From Ophiura sarsii (lineage: Eukaryota > Echinodermata > Ophiuroidea > Amphilepidida > Ophiuridae), in NCBI GenBank assembly GCA_035610835.1, contig CM069455.1:42834928-42898927 (forward strand): a DNA stretch of 64,000 nucleotides, given 5' to 3'. This document shows positions 43,200 through 53,304 of this stretch, piece by piece. The position numbers and the translations under genes are program-made. The notes beneath the pieces were generated by a model. It was given only the letters and a program-made list of their open reading frames with translations. It searched no databases and was not told the DNA's origin. How positions within the stretch are numbered: the stretch's first letter is position 1; each line of letters opens with the position of its first letter.

Positions 43200-44090
43200 G
43201 TCAAGATTATCGCCTCGCCGCCACTAGTCAATCATCAGGGAAGCATCTGCTTATGGGTACTCAGTTATTTCGGGGGTACCCCAATGTACTGTGATGGGAC
43301 CACTATTTTCCCTTATTTACATAAACGACATTATTGATGGTCTATGCAGCATAAGACTTGTTGCCGATGACTCCCGGGATGCTCAGTGGTCATTACAAGA
43401 GGGGTATCATGCGTGTCCAAGAAATCACGTAATTAGGGTAGTTTTTCAAGCTGGGGCACGATACGTAGGCCTACGTAACGTGAAAAGGGTATCAAAACAA
43501 GCCAAATTAAGAAAAAAGGGTATACTTTTTAAATCATTGCCTTTCGTATTTAGGGTCCTTATTTGCTCCATGAGGATTATAAATAGCCATGTTGCATGGG
43601 CGAGATATATTTCTCAAATTGTATCCTTCGCAAGTGATCTGATAAATCAGCTCGGCATTTGTTTCATAATACTTTTAGCTTTAGGGAGGGAAGGGGAAAA
43701 GGGTTAAAAATGTGTCATACGCGGTAAGAGGTTTAAATTATACAAATAACTTGCTTAGGGTATCAAAATATTTTGAGTACTTGTTTAGGGTATCAACATA
43801 TTTTGAGTACTTGTTTAGGGTATTGGAAATACTGATATTACTTGCTTAGGGTATGTAAAATACTGTGCCATACTCGTTTAGGGTGCTTTTTCACATAAAC
43901 ACGATTACGTATTTAGGGTACTTTTTGAAAGTCCTTGGACGCGCATGATACCCCCTTGTAATGACCACTGAGCACCCCGGGCCCGGGCGATGACTGTATT
44001 ATTTACACCAATGTCAAAAATGACCAGGACGGACAACACAATGCAAATTGGGCTAAACACCATCGCTGGGTGACACACTTGTTATTAGGT
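43200..44090 (+). pseudogene. Reverse-transcriptase relic of a non-LTR retrotransposon, split by an insertion
   Basis: The frame reads SGVPQCTVMGPLFSLIYIND, a variant of the VPQG(S/T)VLGPLLF...YIND core typical of jockey/CR1/L2-type reverse transcriptases. It then reads IRLVADD. The catalytic ADD lies at the border of an inserted element (43373-43987). Directly after it the frame resumes as DCIIYTNVKNDQ. Upstream only about 100 bases are recognisable and downstream it fades within 100 bases. It is not functional, and is unrelated in detail to the intact element at 46.1-50.7 kb. Confidence 0.8.
43373..43987. mobile_element. 615-bp hAT-like foldback element with exact 8-bp target duplication
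   Basis: CCCGGGATGCTCAGTGGTCA at the left is mirrored by TGACCACTGAGCACCCCGGG at the right, and the match continues through TTACAAG and GGGGTATCATGCG. CGATGACT is duplicated at 43365-43372 and 43988-43995. Inside, TTGTTTAGGGTATCAACATA-type sequence is repeated about five times (43745-43920). No transposase is present. Confidence 0.88.
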
Positions 44091-44333
44091 GAAATAGCCC
44101 ATTATCCTCGCTCGGAGTCGAATCACAGTCCGAAAACCTAACTTTTTTTGGTATAATGTGGTAGTCACCAGTTTTGTCACCAGTCTTCCAACCATGGCAA
44201 CCTGCTACCTGCAACCTGCAACCTATTATCCGGCAACACTGGAGCTGAGATGGATTAACGCCTAATCACTATTCTCATTGGCCCAATCTTACTAATTTAC
44301 ATATCTCCACCCACTAACCATTCATCCTCTATT
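44091..44333. other. Non-coding stretch
   Basis: A CAACCTGCTACCTGCAACCT micro-repeat lies at about 44203-44225. Nothing else was recognised. Confidence 0.4.
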
Positions 44334-44414
44334 GTCCAAATTATTCCAGGGTTCAATATTGAGTGAACCCAAGCATAATTTGGACGTTCTCCACCTTTTC
44401 TCCAACATGTGCAG
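44334..44414. repeat. Left copy of a palindromic repeat found on both sides of the LINE
   Basis: Positions 44334-44367 are the inverse of 51814-51847 at 33 of 34 bases. Positions 44376-44414 are a direct 39-base match to 51838-51876. The left copy is itself an imperfect palindrome (GTCCAAATTAT ... ATAATTTGGAC). Confidence 0.85.
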
Positions 44415-46090
44415 GTATGCCAAATCATTTCTTTATATTTATTTCTATGTTATTGGTGACAATTTCAGTTTTTCCTAAATGCAGATCTTTTTTATTCATG
44501 ATTGTGTGGAAAACCTATTTTGGCTTTTAGATATATTTAATTCAGACACCTTTTTAGATACTGATGACTTGTTGGTGATTTAGAAAGTCTGATATCATAT
44601 TGACCACACAGGTCACAGTACACACACAGATGATAACCAAATTTATTACCACAATCAATTTGATATTATTTGAAATGTGTGTAGGTTGATACTTGAAATG
44701 TATACTAACATCTTATGAGTTGCATTGCATCAGTTACAGTAATCAAACTTGATTGATTCTGAATTTGTTTAAGATAGTCATTTTAGCTGGTTTGAGACTT
44801 CCCAGTGTTGAGTACAGTTGAGTTTAGACTTGTTCGGATTTGATTGATTCCAAATTCATGTGACTGATTCTAAAATTATTACCATCTTTAATATTTAGAA
44901 TGTTTGGAACAATTGATTACTAAGTAGTAAGTTATTAATTACTTAGGATTAGGCACATACATGTACATACAAGTCAGATTTCATATTTATATCACTTTTA
45001 TAGATGGAATTGGTAGAGATGGTTCGGTGTCGTTCAGGGCAAATTTAAAGCACGTAACAAAAGCTTTAGATAGCATTCGACACATTTGATTAAAACTTGT
45101 TATTCCATCTGTGAATGAAAGTGATATATATTGTAGAGTAAGTTTTACTAATATAGTATATTTAAGGAAGTGATATTGAGTTTAGTTTTAACTTGACAAT
45201 CAGCAAAGTTTTTAGTTAATCTATTTTGGAGATTCAAGTTGCTTAGGTTATCCGACCTATTTCTGGTATTTGCACAAAATTACTTTAGAATGCTTGATAT
45301 GAATACTTCCAAAACTTTGGTTCATTATTTTGGCATATGATTTGTCTATCTCCAAACCATTTATTTCTATTTTGTGACTTAATTACAATGGTTAGAATTG
45401 ATCATATTGGATATTTTGAATTCACTATTTATTATCAATTTTGGATTTGAACATTCATGGTATTTATCTTGAATTATGATCTCCTATCATACTAGTATAT
45501 ATTTTAGGCATGCACTGGTGTTTTTATCATGATTTTTACTTGCAAGTCATTTGTGAGAAAGTATATCCTTTCATCTTTAATTTTAAGAAAGATGCATTAT
45601 ATATATTTTAATATGTTAGGCCGACGTACATGTAGCCATTGTAGATCGCAGACCCCACCTGTGTTAATTTACACATAGGCAGTGACTTTCACTTCAGCCT
45701 GTTTTATTGCCTAGGCAAGCTACATATGCAAATGAACCGAGCTCCACCTTGGTTTGCCTTTGTTCAAGCGTTTGGAAAGATGACTTAAGTAAGTTATCAA
45801 GGGTCAGTGACCTTTTTCAATTCTTGTCATATGTATTAATGTTGCACGTGATTGATTGTTGAATATTTGCCACTTCTTTTATTATGTCAAATTGGTCAAG
45901 TGCTTTAATAAAAGTTCTTGCACTTCAGAGGATTTAGTTCAATTATTATTGATTGATTGGGAGTTCGATCTTTGTTAGTCTCTTAAACAATTTGGATACA
46001 CTAGCCAGAAACAGTGCTAGATTGATTTTATACAATTTTGAGAGTGAAGTCTTAATACTTGTGTCAGAGTTTGTGACTTTGACTAGTTGG
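44415..46090. other. AT-rich non-coding stretch
   Basis: Stops occur in all frames and no repeat is recognised. It ends at the retrotransposon tail. Confidence 0.5.
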
Positions 46091-46121
<31 letters not shown>

Positions 46122-46377
46122 TATTAGAACATACGCTTTTACAACAGCGGCACACGTCTTTAAAAACGGTGCGTTCTTAACAAAAATAACAATATACATA
46201 CAAATTTTTAAAAAATGTACAAAAATGAGACCTTCAATTTTACCCATGAACACCAAGGCTATATACAGATGTGGGATAAAAATAGAGAGTCAAAAATATA
46301 AACATACATATAAAATTACTAATAAATTAAAAGTAAAACGAGGACTTCAGAGCATGAATTGAAAGCATAAACACAAT

Positions 46378-49300
46378 TCAATGAACTGTGGACTGAGAAT
46401 TCTTTAGGCCTGACCTATGTGTCCAAGCCTTTTTAAGATATGATTTACAATACTTGTCAAAAATGTTATCAATGTTAGAATACAAATTGGATAGAAAAGT
46501 AGGCAGAAATTGATGAACATTGCTACCCAGAACAAAACATTTTTGGATAGACAGATCACTGCCAATGAAAAAATCCCAAACAAAAACATAACCTGCTTCA
46601 AAAAGAGAAATTTTGAGGTTATTCATTTCAGTGTTGCGAATGTCATTATAAGACTTACATTGAAACAAAAGGTGATTGACATCTTCCATTCCGTCATTGC
46701 AAAGAGAGCATGTACCAGAAATATTAATATCCCAAATACTGATCTTCTTGTCTAATGCCAAAGTATTGGAACGGGCTTTGAATTTTAAACTTGCCCCATA
46801 AAAATCAAGTTTATCAAGAAGATAATCTTCAAGAAAAGGTGTACTTTTAAATTTGACATAATCACTTAGTGATGATTTTTGACAAGCATTGTCATACCAC
46901 AACACATCAACATTTAGAGAATGAATTTGTTTGAAATTACCTACTATATCATAATTATTATCTACGTGCCTTTTAAACATGTAGCCTACATCATTATCAC
47001 AAAGAGTATTCTTAATCGATTGTAACCACTTCCACTTCAGACTACCAGTATCGTTAATTCTGTAAAGTGCATTGAAAACAAGTTTAGGCCACCTATACAG
47101 ATCCATATCGATAAGTCTAGAGAAGTACTTGACTTTGATCAAATCATGCATACTTTTGAAGTTGCTCCAACCCAGATCACCAAGAAGGGCCGACGCGGGA
47201 GTATTTCTTGGTGCTTTTAAAATAACTCTTGCCATTTGAAGTTGCAATTTATCAAGCCTTTTATAATCACAATCGCTTAATGATGAAACAGCGCACGCGT
47301 AGTTGATCATGGGAAGTGCTAATGATTTCCAAAGAATATTGCCGTAGTATACGCGGTTGAAGTCATCTTGATTGTCAATAATGGATTTGATGTAACCATT
47401 TATTCTGTTACCCTTTTTAATCACTTCAGAAATGTGATGATGGTCAGAAAGATTTCTGCTAATGTGCACACCTAGATACTTGTAAGTATCTACCTCAGAA
47501 AGATAGTTATCGCCTAATTGCCAAAGTCGATGCTTATTAGTGCGCTTGCCAACGATTAGAACATTAGACTTGCTATGGTTAAAGCCAAGACGCCATTTAT
47601 GCGAGAAGTTAGCGGCAATATTAAGCATGTTTTGTAAATCGTGTTCATTATTAGCAATCAAAACGACATCATCAGCCCAAAACAGACATTTAATGTTGAC
47701 ACCCATCATATGAATCCCTGCGTTAGAGTGTTCGTCAAGCATTTTAGATAATTCCTGAATATATAAACAAAACAGGATCGGACTCAACACACAACCTTGC
47801 TTTACACCTTCATCTACATCGAAAAAATCTGTTACAATGTCACCGAATTTGACATTACATTGAACATTTTCATATAAACCATTCAGTATTTTCCAAATTT
47901 TCCCTCTAATACCTAGTTTCCAAGCAACTGTTAAAAGACCATTTCTCCAAACCGTATCAAAAGCCTTTCGGAAGTCCAGGAATGCCATGTAGGTGTTTTT
48001 TTTCTCAGCAAGTCTTGCAGCAGCAATACCTTTCAGAGACACAATGTGATCTTCACACCTATGATCTTTGCGGAAACCTCCCTGCACCTCCGAAAGAATA
48101 TTATTATCTTCAATGTACATAGAGATGTTGTTAGCAATAATACGATTGAAAATCTTTGAGACACACGATGTGAGAGTGATGCCCCTGTAATTATTCAGAT
48201 CATTTTTACTCCCCTTCTTGAAAATGGGAATAATAATACCCTTATTCCAATCTTTAGGTGTATCTTTTAAGTCAAGAAATCGATTGAAAAGTTTGGTAAG
48301 TGAATTCACCAAGCCGTCCCCTCCGTTCTTAAGAATCTCATTTGTAATTAGGTCCAAACCGGGGGACTTATTATTTTTAGAATTCTTAATAGCATCGTCC
48401 ACGTCCTGGGGCATTATAACAAAGTCATGCATAACTAGACTGGGTAAATTCTGATCAATGCCAGTATTGTTTTTGATGTCATAAACCAATTTATCAACTT
48501 CATTATCATGATTAGTACTGGCATTCAAAGCCATGTCCATTTTACCAAGCGTGTTCCAATAATGCATAATTGATTCTTTCATAACCTTCTTATCAAAAAC
48601 TACTTTATCCGAATCAGGAAGTTTAAGAGATAATAAAGGATCCCTTTTTGGAGTACCCCTTAATTCTTTCCAAAAGCATCTAGAATTTTTCCCCCCTGCC
48701 GCGGCAATCTTAACGCTCCTATCAACTCTCATTTGTGTGGTTTTCTGACGAATGAGGTTTTTCACGCGCTGCTTCTTAATCTTATAATCATCCCATAATT
48801 GGTCACCTTTCTCTTTATTATCTCTTTCATATTTAGACCACTTACGATGCTCTTTGCAAGCACTTTTACGTTCTTTAATCGCATCGTCAATAGAATTACA
48901 CCACCACTGTTTTAAACTCTTATTGTCATTATTCTTGAACCCAATTATATTGGAAGAAATATCAATAATCTTATCTTTCCAATTAATCCAAAGAGAATTG
49001 ACATCCTGGAAATCATCAGGGTTCCACTTATCAAAGGCATCTTTAATAGCACTTTGATATAATTGCCAGTCTTGATCTTTAGAAATGTCCCAGCAAGGGG
49101 TTGAATGGCAATTGATTGATTCAGGATAATCTTTACACCTATTGTCCTCAGACGTATTGAATTTGATGTTTGTGAAAAGCATGTTGTGGTCACTCCCAAT
49201 ATTAAAGTGACGTTCCTCATCAACTAACATGTCAGTAATACAATTCTCAGTTACACTTGATGAAAGAAAGTAATCAATACAACTTGAATGAGGATGTCTA

Positions 49301-50100
49301 AACCAAGTTAGTTTACCTGTGCATTTTCGATTGCAATTGATTATGTCCAAATGTGCATTATCCGCAAATTGTAATAAGAGCTCCCCGTTACTGTTTCTAA
49401 CAGGATCACCACCGTAAATTGTATCCCCAATTCTTCCGTTAAAATCTCCCATCAAAAGAATATGAGGATCATGCATACAATTGTCATTTTCAATATGAAT
49501 TATATCAGCCAGTAACTGATTGTATAGCTCATTAACAAGATCGGGATTTCTCCCTTGGACTGGGAAATAGGCTACACCCACATGCATAACATTACCATTA
49601 TCAATGCCAATTTTAATCCATAGTCTTTCATATTCATCAGACTGTGAGTTACAGAGATTGTCATCAATTAACTTTATCTTATCCGAAACCAGGAAACCAA
49701 TGCCTCCCCCACCTTTACCCACACGGTTCTTACCAATCCAATTGTAACCATTTACATCAATTACCTCATTATCAGTAAGAAAAGTCTCTGCAATACCCAT
49801 AACTGAAATGTCATTATCACTCAGAAATGTCTTAATCTCGTACATTTTTGGTTTAACGCGATTTACGTTATTAAAAGCAACCTTGATTTTACTACGATTT
49901 ATGTTACCTTTTCTACCTTTCTTTGACCTTCTATGTCTTCTCTTTTGATTAGAATGACATTTTTCATTACGGAAATTTACAACATCTTTATCAACATAAT
50001 ATATAGATTCATGATTGTTAGACACAGTTTCATTGTCTTCAAGTTCGTCCACAAGAGTACAAAACATGTTGAAGTCCTCGGTAAAAGAACCGGCACGCAC
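46378..50100 (-). CDS. LINE ORF2: AP endonuclease + reverse transcriptase
   Basis: The frame is 1240 codons and uninterrupted. Residues ~72-310 form an exonuclease-endonuclease-phosphatase domain that would nick target DNA: AETFL (~104), GDFNG (~218), and SDHNMLF with its catalytic SDH at ~303. Residues ~575-860 form the reverse transcriptase: SPGLD (~579), FLDFRKAFDTV (~707), GVKQGCVLSPILF (~765) and FWADD (~807) with both catalytic aspartates. A zinc-knuckle-like CSLCNDGMEDVNHLLFQC lies near ~1140. All key residues seen are present, so the protein may be functional. There is no strong ATG: the frame after the upstream stop opens with GTG, and the first ATG is codon 12. The clade was not assigned with confidence; GVKQG and the C-terminal CCHC suit I/R1/jockey-like groups. 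Antisense frames across this region are shadows. Confidence 0.95.
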   Translation of the reverse strand: MRAGSFTEDFNMFCTLVDELEDNETVSNNHESIYYVDKDVVNFRNEKCHSNQKRRHRRSKKGRKGNINRSKIKVAFNNVNRVKPKMYEIKTFLSDNDISVMGIAETFLTDNEVIDVNGYNWIGKNRVGKGGGGIGFLVSDKIKLIDDNLCNSQSDEYERLWIKIGIDNGNVMHVGVAYFPVQGRNPDLVNELYNQLLADIIHIENDNCMHDPHILLMGDFNGRIGDTIYGGDPVRNSNGELLLQFADNAHLDIINCNRKCTGKLTWFRHPHSSCIDYFLSSSVTENCITDMLVDEERHFNIGSDHNMLFTNIKFNTSEDNRCKDYPESINCHSTPCWDISKDQDWQLYQSAIKDAFDKWNPDDFQDVNSLWINWKDKIIDISSNIIGFKNNDNKSLKQWWCNSIDDAIKERKSACKEHRKWSKYERDNKEKGDQLWDDYKIKKQRVKNLIRQKTTQMRVDRSVKIAAAGGKNSRCFWKELRGTPKRDPLLSLKLPDSDKVVFDKKVMKESIMHYWNTLGKMDMALNASTNHDNEVDKLVYDIKNNTGIDQNLPSLVMHDFVIMPQDVDDAIKNSKNNKSPGLDLITNEILKNGGDGLVNSLTKLFNRFLDLKDTPKDWNKGIIIPIFKKGSKNDLNNYRGITLTSCVSKIFNRIIANNISMYIEDNNILSEVQGGFRKDHRCEDHIVSLKGIAAARLAEKKNTYMAFLDFRKAFDTVWRNGLLTVAWKLGIRGKIWKILNGLYENVQCNVKFGDIVTDFFDVDEGVKQGCVLSPILFCLYIQELSKMLDEHSNAGIHMMGVNIKCLFWADDVVLIANNEHDLQNMLNIAANFSHKWRLGFNHSKSNVLIVGKRTNKHRLWQLGDNYLSEVDTYKYLGVHISRNLSDHHHISEVIKKGNRINGYIKSIIDNQDDFNRVYYGNILWKSLALPMINYACAVSSLSDCDYKRLDKLQLQMARVILKAPRNTPASALLGDLGWSNFKSMHDLIKVKYFSRLIDMDLYRWPKLVFNALYRINDTGSLKWKWLQSIKNTLCDNDVGYMFKRHVDNNYDIVGNFKQIHSLNVDVLWYDNACQKSSLSDYVKFKSTPFLEDYLLDKLDFYGASLKFKARSNTLALDKKISIWDINISGTCSLCNDGMEDVNHLLFQCKSYNDIRNTEMNNLKISLFEAGYVFVWDFFIGSDLSIQKCFVLGSNVHQFLPTFLSNLYSNIDNIFDKYCKSYLKKAWTHRSGLKNSQSTVH

Positions 50101-50112
50101 ATGGCCGAGTTC

Positions 50113-50721
50113 TCAGTAATCTTGCATACTGTTAGCGGACCATGGATGGAAGGATCTATTGTTACTTTTGTGACCCATCTCTCCGCATTCATGACACTCA
50201 ATCGGTTTACCAAAGAAACAGTTATTACTGGTGTGATTGCCTCCTCCACAGAAAAAGCAACCGCGCGTTTGTTGAGGTCTCCTGTGTGAATGTTGATGCG
50301 ATGCTAATTGTTGAGGTCTCCTGTGTGAATGTTGATGAGATGCTGTGCGCCCATCTGCATGTTTACCAGAACTGTAGTTTCTTCCTTGTCTTTCCTTTTG
50401 TTGAACTCGCGCACTTGTTTTGTCATTGTCCTGTCTTTTCTTGATGATCTTTCGCGCCTTGTTAATATTATTCAACAATTTTCGTGTTCCGTTTCCGCTA
50501 AGGTGTAACATACTGCTATTCAGCGATCCTTCGACGACTTCGTTGTTCAGCGACTTGAAAGTTAGATCATTGTCTACAAGCTCACAGTTCTCCTGTCGAC
50601 CTATTTCTTTAAGCCCAAGGTTTAGCCTGTCTACTCTTTCCTGATGGTGTTTGCAGTGAGCTGATTTCCTGATTGGTGTTTGCAGTGAGCAACCAATGTA
50701 AATTGTCCATGCATTAAGCAA
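50113..50721 (-). CDS. LINE ORF1: zinc-knuckle protein
   Basis: The frame is 202 codons, in the same frame as ORF2 and ended by a single TGA (50113-50115) only four codons before ORF2's first GTG. The N-terminal part is helical and charged. A 13-residue repeat (ASHQHSHRRPQQ, twice) is encoded by a 39-bp duplication. Two zinc knuckles follow: CFFCGGGNHTSNNC is intact C-X2-C-X4-H-X4-C, while CHECGEMGHKSNNR has arginine in place of the last cysteine. Such proteins bind the element's RNA. A further short duplication (GGTGTTTGCAGTGAGC) lies at the 5' edge. The start could be further upstream. Confidence 0.85.
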   Translation of the reverse strand: MLNAWTIYIGCSLQTPIRKSAHCKHHQERVDRLNLGLKEIGRQENCELVDNDLTFKSLNNEVVEGSLNSSMLHLSGNGTRKLLNNINKARKIIKKRQDNDKTSARVQQKERQGRNYSSGKHADGRTASHQHSHRRPQQLASHQHSHRRPQQTRGCFFCGGGNHTSNNCFFGKPIECHECGEMGHKSNNRSFHPWSANSMQDY

Positions 50722-50883
50722 AATTGGACTTGAACACTTTGATCATATACTTTGCCAATAGTAAACTTTTTGAGTGATCTTTAATTTGGTAATGTCAATG
50801 GTGAAGGGTTTTATAACTTTTATTGTTTTATATAATATTTAGATCCATTATTTTGCATTATGTTTCGTATTTGAAGAGGTTTT

Positions 50884-51496
50884 TTGCAAAAGGGCCTACA
50901 TCCACTTTGGCTCTTATTGAGAAAAAGTCAAAAAACTGTTTCTAAATATTCAAGATGAGCAATTGAAAAACTAAATGGATTGGGAAAGAGGTACACTACA
51001 TACTAATTGAAATTGAAATAAATTTCAAATGTGCTAGTTTTTAATTTGTTAAAAATCATGTTTACATTTTTTGAAAATTTGGATGCAGGCCCTTTTGCAA
51101 CAGAACTCCACCTGATTGTACATAAAGAAAAAATAACACACACACAAAATCAGTTATTTTAATCATTTAAAAAAAAAGGTTTGATATAGAAATGTATAGG
51201 TCACAATCATATGTTTCAAGGAAATAAGTCATTTTTTTTTCAAAAAGACCCACATCTCATTGTAAACAGCCATTGAAGTTGTTGTTTTGTTGCAAAAGGA
51301 CCTGTATCCCGATTTAATTCTGTATACAGGCCCTTTTGCAACAAAACAACAATTTCAATGGCTGTTTTCAATGAGATGTAGGTCTTTTTGAAAAAAAATG
51401 ACTTTGTTTCCTTGAAACGTATGATTTTTCCCTATACATTGTTATATCAAACTCACTTTTGAAAAAAATGCACCATAGCCCTTTTGCAACAAAGCT
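50884..51496. mobile_element. Foldback element with GCAAAAGGGCC motifs
   Basis: TTTTTTGCAAAAGGGCCTAC at the left and GCCCTTTTGCAACAAAGC at the right are inverse. Inside lies a long hairpin (about 51176-51460, centre near 51318) with stems such as CAATCATATGTTTCAAGGAA, AGCCATTGAAGTTGTTGTTT and GTTGCAAAAGGACCTGTAT. The motif GGCCCTTTTGCAAC also occurs at about 51088-51102. No coding capacity is present. Confidence 0.75.
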
Positions 51497-51813
51497 CTTC
51501 ATTTGTAAAAGTATTAATTGCATGAGTTATGTCGGCGGTGTTTATATAAGTTTGGATATCTTTTGGATATGCTTAATTCCAAATTTGTTGCATTAATAGT
51601 ATACTGAATTCTGACAAGATTTGGATGTACTTAATTAATTTCCATGTCAGTGGGCATAACTTTTGTTTACATCAAGACTTCATAATGATTAGGCTTATTT
51701 CAAATCGTGCCCACTCCGTTTCCAAATTATAGTTTCTCTTTTTGAATTAGAATTACTTTTATGGTTTTATTTTCATGATACGCATGCAGGTAATACTTAG
51801 ATTTCAATTCATT

Positions 51814-51876
51814 TTCACTCAATATTGAACCCTGGACTAATTTGGACGTTCTCCACCTTTTCTCCAACATGTGCAG
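51814..51876. repeat. Right copy of the repeat flanking the LINE region
   Basis: TTCACTCAATATTGAACCCT begins the inverse match to 44334-44367, and TAATTTGGACGTTCTCCACC begins the direct match to 44376-44414. The two overlap by ten bases here. Confidence 0.85.
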
Positions 51877-53055
51877 TGGAGACCAACATAAAAAATAAAT
51901 AATAAAGCATCCAACCCGAACATGTGTACTGTCGTGCCTACGAGTAAATGCCCCCACTGTTTGTTTGGACAAACATAATACCACAAGAACGAACGGTTAC
52001 ATAATAAAGAGCAAATGTGAACAATAGCACAACAGACATTAACAAAGTTAATGAACTGAGTGATAACAAATCAAACGGGTAACTCTCAACAGAGAGCTCT
52101 GATGGGCCAATCAATTGGTTCACTGCAACTCAGAAAATAATAAAAAAATACAAGTAAACACAATTGGGCTAGTAAAAAAAAGCCAATGAAAGTGGCGTGG
52201 TGTGATTGCAACCGTCTGAGCTGCCATTAAATGTCAACTCGCGTCCGACCCTTGAAAGTTTTAAGGTCACATACACTAAATAACCAATGTCTGCATATCT
52301 CACATAGAGGGTAATTTATACCCTTATTAATTATATTATTATAATACTAGGGGAGGGTCAAAACTAAATTCTATTTAAAAAAAATTAAACATTTTGCGCG
52401 CATTTTCCCTATGTTTCAACATAGTGGATTAGGCTCGTCAAACTATTTGTTTAAACTTACTAACCTACTAATCTAACTAAATAGGCCTTAGATGTGTGTG
52501 TGGGGTCACGGTCATCAGTCATTTCCTCTGAGCCAAGTAGCAAATTTTGGTTTGCCCAAATCAAGAATCGACACCGCATAATATCCTATGCCACATGGCC
52601 GTGTGACGAAATAGAAGACGCCCCCTATACGTCGTAAACTTGTCTACATTTTCGCCCAAAAATTCATTACGTATCATGGTTCTGCTTACTTGAAAAAAGT
52701 CAGTGACCAACCCAACCAACTCCGTCAAAGTTTGGCAGAGGTTTGACTGTAGTTTATAGACAGTTTCTGACCGAGTTTCTGGCGTAATTAGGTCTGGATT
52801 CAAAGTGTGCATGGTGAGTAAATTTGTGTGGAATCGAAATGTTCAAGATCCAAGCAAATCAAACGATCAATAGGCTTGAATTTTAATGTTATAATACTAG
52901 CTTAAAATATTTGCTCACGCATTCACCAGTTCAACAGTTGTCTACGTGGTGTGTTACTTGAGTGCTGAGTGGCACCTGTTTATTGAAATTTGATACCCCC
53001 CATGGTCCATGGCTAGTCCCGTAGTGCAAGTGTATCTTTGATACACGGTACCACT
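51877..53055. other. Non-coding stretch, nothing recognised
   Basis: Minus-strand frames at 51938-52123 and 52561-52812 match nothing I know and have no paired exons. Confidence 0.45.
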
Positions 53056-53304
53056 ACCCTCCATAGACTCACGACGTCGCGAAATTCACATTGAGTGTCA
53101 GCACTGCCGATTTTTCACCTCAATATTTCCCCCAAATTGAGGATGCTTGATCAAAATTAATGAACTCAATGCATGCAATGTATTACAAAGAGTTCTACTA
53201 GGAACAACATGCGAGTGCATTTTGATTGATTTCAATAATATATTTGATGTGAAAATCATGATTTCAAAATGTGATTTTCGCGACGTCGTGTGTTTATAGA
53301 GGGT
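53056..53304. mobile_element. MITE, 249 bp, ACCCTCCATAGACTCACGACG ends
   Basis: The left arm includes CATAGACTCACGACGTCGCG, mirrored by CGCGACGTCGTGTGTTTATA + GAGGGT at the right. Inner GAAATTCACATT and AATGTGATTTTC also pair. The interior is non-coding. Confidence 0.7.

Larger units (their letters stand above)
46091..50760 (-). mobile_element. Non-LTR retrotransposon, nearly full length
   Basis: On the minus strand the order is CCHC zinc-knuckle frame, AP endonuclease, reverse transcriptase, C-terminal C-X2-C-X7-H-X4-C motif, about 260 bases of 3' untranslated DNA, and a tail of about six TAAAC units (46091-46119, seen as TTTAG on the plus strand). It has no long terminal repeats. The 5' limit is uncertain; 50760 is an estimate just beyond the first frame. 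Short simple-repeat tails are usual for elements of this kind. Target duplications were not found. Confidence 0.9.

Noticed and set aside
46091..46119. TTTAG repeats as a telomere-like sequence
   Set aside because: Only six units, lying at the 3' end of a LINE, where simple-repeat tails are normal.
48854..50644. Plus-strand frames across the retrotransposon
   Set aside because: They are antisense shadows of the ORF1 and ORF2 coding sequence.
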